Shown piece by piece: positions 31,918 through 35,686 of a stretch of DNA of 35,686 bases. The notes under the pieces are model-generated. The model searched no databases. It was not told the origin of the DNA and saw only the letters and a program-made list of their open reading frames with translations. The stretch covers positions 1-35,686 of the forward strand of contig CAYOPN010000025.1 of NCBI GenBank assembly GCA_964405835.1. The letters are read 5' to 3'. The translations under genes and the position numbers were made by a program. The stretch comes from JAJVIP01 sp964405835. Lineage in GTDB: Bacteria; Elusimicrobiota; Elusimicrobia; F11. Numbering within the stretch: position 1 is the first letter of the stretch; every line of letters starts with the position of its first letter.

Positions 31918-33178
31918 TCCCCTCGACGATGTACTTGGTGGTGGTGAGTTCGCGCAGGCCCATGGTCCCGCGCGCGTGCAATTTCTGCGTTGAAATACCG
32001 ATCTCCGAACCGAAACCGAACACGCCGCCGTCATGAAGACGCGTGGACGTATTCACCATGACGCAAGACGAGTCGACCGCTTTTTCAAAAAGCGCAGCGG
32101 CCTGTTTGTCCTCGGTGATGATGCTGTCGGTGTGGCCCGAGCCGTATTTGTTGATGTGCTCGATCGCTTCTTCGAGGCTGTTCACGACCTTGATGGAAAC
32201 GATCTTGTCGTGGTACTCGGTGCCCCAATCGCGTTCGCCGGCCGGTTTCGCCTGAGGAACCAAGCCGACGACTTTTTCGTCGCCGCGCATCTCAACACCG
32301 GCCTTGATATATTTGCCGGAAATTTTCGGAAGGATGTCCCACATCATGTAATCGTGCACGAGCAGGGACTCCATTGCGTTGCAGACGCCAGGGCGCTGCA
32401 CCTTCGCGTTGAACGCAATGTTGACCGCTTTGTCCATGTCGGCCGATTTGTCGATGTAGACATGGCAGACGCCTTTGCCGTGGCCGAGCACCGGCACCGT
32501 CGCGTGCGCGGAAATGTCCGTGATCATCTCTTCACTGCCGCGCGCGATGATCAAATCGACCTTGCCGCGCAGCTGGGACATGATGCGCGTGCTGCGCCGG
32601 TCGTGCGGCGGAAGCATTTGGATCGCGTTCGCCGGGATGCCCGCTTTTGTTGCCGCCGCTGAAATAAGGTCGACCAAAATTTTGTTGGAGTGAAAGGCCT
32701 CGGACCCGCCGCGCAAAATGACGGCGTTGCCGGATTTGAGACAAAGCCCGGCGGCCTCGGCGGTCACGTTCGGACGCGCCTCGTAAATCATTCCAATCAC
32801 GCCAAGCGGCACGCGCAGCTGGCGTATCCGAATGCCGTTCGGACGCGTCCATTCGCGCAACACTTCGTTGGCCGGGTCCTCGAGATGCGCCATTTCCTGC
32901 AACCCTTTGGCGATGCCCATGACACGATCGTCATCGAGGGTCAAGCGGTCGATCAAGGCTTTGCCCACGCCCGCTTTGGTGGCGGCATCAACATCGAGCG
33001 TGTTCTCTTTAATAATAGCGGTCTTCGATTCCAAGATCGCGTGCGCCATCGCATGAAGCGCCTTGTTCTTGGCTTCCGTGTCCAGCATCGCCAACGCGCG
33101 CGCGGCCACGCGCGCATTTTCAGCGAGCTTGGTCACGTCGCGGGTCAACTCATCTATATCTGTCGTCTTAGTTGTCAT
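31898..33178 (-). CDS. proA: Gamma-glutamyl phosphate reductase ProA
   Basis: A 426-residue aldehyde-dehydrogenase-fold enzyme that reduces glutamyl phosphate to the semialdehyde in proline synthesis. Motifs are the catalytic cysteine in VQRPGVCNAMESLLVH, MIYEARPNVT, ILRGGSEAFHSN and the C-terminal STRLHDGGVFGFGSEIGIS. The start ATG 33178 is preferred. An in-frame ATG at 33238 would add a 20-residue leader read straight from a palindromic repeat. That repeat's GGAGAGG stands before 33178 and may serve as ribosome binding site. The DUF559 gene ends 11 bases inside proA in another frame. No proB is in the window. Confidence 0.95.
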   Translation of the reverse strand: MTTKTTDIDELTRDVTKLAENARVAARALAMLDTEAKNKALHAMAHAILESKTAIIKENTLDVDAATKAGVGKALIDRLTLDDDRVMGIAKGLQEMAHLEDPANEVLREWTRPNGIRIRQLRVPLGVIGMIYEARPNVTAEAAGLCLKSGNAVILRGGSEAFHSNKILVDLISAAATKAGIPANAIQMLPPHDRRSTRIMSQLRGKVDLIIARGSEEMITDISAHATVPVLGHGKGVCHVYIDKSADMDKAVNIAFNAKVQRPGVCNAMESLLVHDYMMWDILPKISGKYIKAGVEMRGDEKVVGLVPQAKPAGERDWGTEYHDKIVSIKVVNSLEEAIEHINKYGSGHTDSIITEDKQAAALFEKAVDSSCVMVNTSTRLHDGGVFGFGSEIGISTQKLHARGTMGLRELTTTKYIVEGNGQIRE

Positions 33179-33569
33179 AAAAATATTTATTCCCTCTCCC
33201 TTCAGGGAGAGGGTTAGGGTGAGGGTACGAATCGGCAACGTTGAGATGCATACGAATTATTTCCAAGGTCTTCTCAGTATTTTCAAATACTTCGTTGTTC
33301 CAAAATCTTATCACCCTAAACCCATGTTTATTGAAATAGTCGGTTCTCAGAGAGTCTTTAAGTTTAATTTCAAGATGATGAAGCCCATCCAACTCAATGA
33401 TCAGACCTTTTTTCCTGCAACAGAAATCAGCAATAAATGGCCCGAAGGAAAATTGTCTATAAAACCGATGGCCATCTAACTTTCTGTTTCTTAGATAACC
33501 CCACAAATACCTCTCTGCATCCGTTTGGTCTCTTCTTAACTCTCTCGCCCGCTCCTCCATTTCCCTCAC
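33168..33569 (-). CDS. DUF559 (Vsr/restriction-endonuclease-like fold) small nuclease bounded by inverted repeats
   Basis: A 133-residue protein of the DUF559 family. It has the N-terminal RARELRRDQTDAERYLWGYL, then LDGHRFYRQFSFGPFIADFCC, LIIELDGLHH and DYFNKHGFRVIRFWNNEV. The D...E-x-D pattern and order match the Vsr-like/PD-(D/E)XK nuclease fold. It starts at GTG 33569 (an ATG three codons on is possible), at the edge of a 34-bp repeat. Its last residues (HPNPLPEGRG) are read from an inverted copy of the same repeat. The gene therefore lies between inverted repeats and separates acnA from proA. Its codons look more AT-rich than those of its neighbours. Nuclease activity is inferred from family fold; no biochemical role is established to my knowledge. 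Confidence 0.87.
   Translation of the reverse strand: MREMEERARELRRDQTDAERYLWGYLRNRKLDGHRFYRQFSFGPFIADFCCRKKGLIIELDGLHHLEIKLKDSLRTDYFNKHGFRVIRFWNNEVFENTEKTLEIIRMHLNVADSYPHPNPLPEGRGNKYFYDN
33192..33225. repeat. Family A 34-bp unit downstream of DUF559 (left copy)
   Basis: The hairpin CCCTCTCCC-ttca-GGGAGAGGG is followed by GGGTGAGGG pointing toward the DUF559 gene. Its inverted copy at 33563-33596 matches at 31 of 34 positions by eye. It is translated in one frame as the DUF559 C-terminus and in another as the optional ProA leader. Confidence 0.93.
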
Positions 33570-33596
33570 CCCGACCCTCTCCCTAAAGGGAGAGGG
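33563..33596. repeat. Family A 34-bp unit upstream of DUF559 (right copy)
   Basis: CCCTCACCC is followed by the hairpin CCCTCTCCC-taaa-GGGAGAGGG, the inverted copy of 33192-33225. It overlaps the DUF559 GTG start and offers GGAGAGG as a ribosome binding site about six bases before it. Confidence 0.93.
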
Positions 33597-33626
33597 AGTC
33601 TGTACTTCGGAGGAGGGGTTCCTTTT

Positions 33627-35686
33627 CTACTTACTCAAAATCTGTCGCAGCACGTAGGGCAATATGCCGCCGTGCTGGTAGTACTCGATCTCTTTCGGGG
33701 TGTCGATGCGCATGAGCACATTGAATTCCTTACGGCTTGCTTGGTCGCCGGGCTTTGTGGCGATCACCTTCAACACCTTGAGCGGCGTCAAGTTCGAGGC
33801 GACGCCGGTGATTTCAAAAGTTTCTTCGCCGGTCAGCCCGAAAAACGCCGCGTTCTTTCCATCGGGAAATTGCAACGGCAGCACGCCCATCATCACCAGG
33901 TTGCTGCGGTGAATACGCTCGTAAGTTTCCGCGATCACGGCCTTCACGCCGAGCATCATGGTCCCTTTCGCGGCCCAGTCGCGCGACGAGCCCGAACCGT
34001 ATTCTTTTCCGGCCAAAATGATCAGCGGTGTTTTCTCTTTCGCGTAGGCCATCGCCGCGTCGTAAATCGGCATCACCGCCCCATCCGACAGCTTCCGTGT
34101 TACGCCGCCTTCGGTGCCCGGCGCCAATTGGTTCTTGATGCGGCCGTTCGCAAAGGTGCCGCGGACCATGGTCTCGTGATTACCGCGCCGTGCGCCGTAC
34201 GAGTTGAAGTCCGGCTTGTTCACGCCGTTTCCAACCAAATATTTTCCAGCGGGACTATCAAGCGCAATGGAACCGGCCGGAGAAATGTGGTCGGTCGTCA
34301 CCGAGTCGCCCAAATACGCCAGCACGCGCGCGCCCTTGATGTCGGTAACGGCGGCGGGTTTCGCCGGTAAATTTTCGAGGAACGCCGCGCGTCGAATGTA
34401 GGTCGACTTCGGGTCCCACGCAAAGCGGTCCCCTTTCGGCGCGGGTACGGCCTTCCACAACTCATCGCCGTCAAACACCTGCGCGTATTCCTTTTCAAAA
34501 AGCTTTTGTGTGACCGATGCGCGCACCGCCTGCTGGACTTCGGCTTGGCTCGGCCAAATATCTTTCAAGTAAACCGGCCCGTTTTTTCCATCGCCCAGTT
34601 TCTCGGTCGAGATATCGATCGTCATACTGCCCGCCAGCGCGTAAGCGACCACGAGCGGCGGGCTCATCAAATAGTTCGCGCGCACGCTCGGATGGATCCG
34701 TCCTTCAAAGTTGCGGTTTCCCGACAACACCGAGGCGACCACCAGCTCGTTTTCCTTGATGTCCTTCTCAATATTCTCAGGAAGCGGCCCGGAATTGCCG
34801 ATGCAGGTCGTGCAACCGTAACCGACCAGATAAAAACCCATCTTCTCAAGCGGTTCGAGCAGTTTCGCTTCTTTCAAATAATCGATAACAACCTTCGAAC
34901 CCGGCGCGAGACTGGTTTTGACCCACGGCTTGGTTTTAAGTCCCAAGTCCGCGGCTTTTTTCGCCAGCAACCCGGCCTGAATCAATACGCTCGGGTTCGA
35001 TGTGTTTGTACAGCTGGTGATCGCTGCGATAACAATGTCACCGTCTGATAGACGGCCCTCACCCCAGCCCTCTCCCTGAAGGGAGAGGGAGTTAGTGTTT
35101 TCACCTCTCCCTTCAGGGAGAGGTCGATCGCCGGAGGCGATCGGGTGAGGGGTCTTTTTGGAAAGCGTGGGCAACGCATTCGCAAACGATGCTTTCGCCT
35201 CGGTCAAATTCACGCGGTCCTGCGGCCGTTTTGGGCCGGCGACGCTGGGCACGACGGTCGAGAGGTCCAACTCCAACGTATCGGTAAAAATCGGGTCCGG
35301 CGTGGCATCGGTGCGAAAGAGTCCCTGCGCTTTGCAGTAAGCGGCGGCCAATTCGATGGTCTGCTGCGGACGGCCCGTCGCTTTCATGTAAGCGAGCGTT
35401 TCCTCGTCCACTGGGAAAAATCCAACGGTCGCCCCGTATTCCGGCGCCATGTTGGCCAAGGTCGCGCGGTCGGGCAGCGTGAGATTGGTGAGCCCTTTGC
35501 CGTAGAACTCCACAAATTTTCCAACCACGCCTTTTTTGCGCAGCATTTGGGTGACAACCAACACCAAGTCGGTTGCGGTCGAACCTTCCGGCAGTTTTCC
35601 GTGCAATTTAAAGCCCACGACTTCGGGAATGAGCATGGATACGGGCTGCCCGAGCATGGCGGCCTCCGCCTCAATGCCGCCCACGC
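33627..35686 (-). CDS. acnA: Aconitate hydratase AcnA (partial, N-terminus beyond right edge), with in-frame repeat insertion
   Basis: About 686 C-terminal residues of an AcnA/IRP-type aconitase that isomerises citrate and isocitrate in the TCA cycle. The frame stays open to the right edge, so the N-terminal part (about 200 residues) is missing. [4Fe-4S] ligands are the Cys of ITSCTNTSNPS and the two in GYGCTTCIGNSG. The C-terminal swivel domain has GDSVTTDHISPAGSI, NSYGARRGNHE, and the substrate-binding GKEYGSGSSRDWAAKG. About 33 residues just before VIAAITSCTN are encoded by a palindromic repeat (35056-35153) that does not break the frame. A distinct AcnD (2-methylcitrate dehydratase) role cannot be excluded. 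Confidence 0.95.
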   Translation of the reverse strand, partial: VGGIEAEAAMLGQPVSMLIPEVVGFKLHGKLPEGSTATDLVLVVTQMLRKKGVVGKFVEFYGKGLTNLTLPDRATLANMAPEYGATVGFFPVDEETLAYMKATGRPQQTIELAAAYCKAQGLFRTDATPDPIFTDTLELDLSTVVPSVAGPKRPQDRVNLTEAKASFANALPTLSKKTPHPIASGDRPLPEGRGENTNSLSLQGEGWGEGRLSDGDIVIAAITSCTNTSNPSVLIQAGLLAKKAADLGLKTKPWVKTSLAPGSKVVIDYLKEAKLLEPLEKMGFYLVGYGCTTCIGNSGPLPENIEKDIKENELVVASVLSGNRNFEGRIHPSVRANYLMSPPLVVAYALAGSMTIDISTEKLGDGKNGPVYLKDIWPSQAEVQQAVRASVTQKLFEKEYAQVFDGDELWKAVPAPKGDRFAWDPKSTYIRRAAFLENLPAKPAAVTDIKGARVLAYLGDSVTTDHISPAGSIALDSPAGKYLVGNGVNKPDFNSYGARRGNHETMVRGTFANGRIKNQLAPGTEGGVTRKLSDGAVMPIYDAAMAYAKEKTPLIILAGKEYGSGSSRDWAAKGTMMLGVKAVIAETYERIHRSNLVMMGVLPLQFPDGKNAAFFGLTGEETFEITGVASNLTPLKVLKVIATKPGDQASRKEFNVLMRIDTPKEIEYYQHGGILPYVLRQILSK
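35056..35153. repeat. Family A double palindromic element inside acnA
   Basis: Bases 35056-35089 are an inverted copy of the 34-bp unit flanking DUF559 (CCCTCACCCC, then the CCCTCTCCC hairpin). After a 14-base spacer comes a second unit (hairpin CCTCTCCC-ttca-GGGAGAGG, 35104-35123), then GGGTGAGGGG. An extra hairpin CGATCGCC/GGCGATCG lies between the two parts of the second unit. Here the G/C blocks point outward, opposite to the ketosynthase copy. It is translated in frame. Confidence 0.92.

Noticed and set aside
31918..32034. N-terminal extension of NadD
   Set aside because: It lies inside proA in another frame, is Ser/Arg/Pro-rich, and NadD homology begins only after Met at 31917.
33180..33600. 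CRISPR array suggested by repeated GC-rich units
   Set aside because: The units are inverted hairpins around a gene, not direct repeats with uniform spacers, and no cas genes are present.
1..35686. tRNA or rRNA genes
   Set aside because: I saw no cloverleaf-like intergenic segment or conserved rRNA sequence. Gaps between genes are all shorter than about 150 bp, and those of note are annotated.

Overview
This is a 35.7 kb stretch of bacterial chromosome. It is gene-dense, moderately GC-rich, and carries mostly housekeeping and biosynthetic genes; I see no rRNA, tRNA, phage or classical insertion sequence. A periplasmic thiol system (DsbD-like protein, exported thioredoxin-fold protein, exported cyclophilin), a PilT retraction ATPase and GldF/GldG-type ABC genes point to a Gram-negative (diderm) bacterium, probably from a little-cultured lineage. 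No gene here is a firm taxonomic marker. The acnA, proA-nadD-yqeK-LCP-rsfS and bio-fab arrangement would fit groups such as Elusimicrobiota or Omnitrophota, but that is only a guess.

Layout. 1-2822 (minus): a GldA/GldF/GldG-like ABC exporter, cut by the left edge. 2886-7563 (minus): DUF1805 gene, rlmD-like 23S rRNA methyltransferase and mfd. 7627-14094 (plus): two paired MetE-like proteins that lack the zinc ligands, an ABC-F ATPase, DsbD and a periplasmic thioredoxin-fold protein, ended by a strong terminator. 14172-15489 (minus): cyclophilin, 2-Cys peroxiredoxin and a possible nine-residue Cys-Gly-Cys peptide. 15589-16262 (plus): two small YqjE/YqjD-like membrane-associated proteins. 16259-25362 (minus): an unbroken chain of overlapping genes bioB, fabG-like, fabF-like ketosynthase, bioF, bioD, alpha/beta hydrolase, bioA and two diguanylate cyclases. 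25482-33178 (minus): proA, nadD, yqeK, LCP ligase, pilT, cNMP/GAF protein, rsfS and argS. 33168-33569: a small DUF559 nuclease gene. 33627 to the right edge: aconitase, cut by the edge.

The biotin cluster holds a complete set for ring assembly (BioF, BioA, BioD, BioB). It lacks BioC, BioH and BioW, but carries its own ketosynthase, ketoreductase and an esterase-fold hydrolase that could supply the pimeloyl moiety. Two c-di-GMP synthases are translationally chained to its end.

The most unusual signal is a set of short palindromic repeats lying inside or across protein-coding genes without breaking them. They are internal and in frame in rlmD, the biotin-operon ketosynthase and aconitase. They form part of the signal peptide of DsbD and of the bio-operon hydrolase, and make the C-terminal tails of RsfS and DUF559. 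They also provide Shine-Dalgarno-like sequence for argS, proA and DUF559. There are two families: A, a CCCTCTCCC hairpin followed by GGGTGAGGG, and B, a CCCGGCGAAAGCCGGG-type hairpin. The DUF559 nuclease gene is bounded by two inverted copies of the family A unit, with the same end architecture as the 96-bp element inside the ketosynthase. This suggests, as inference, a nuclease-linked mobile palindromic element with gene-less derivatives.
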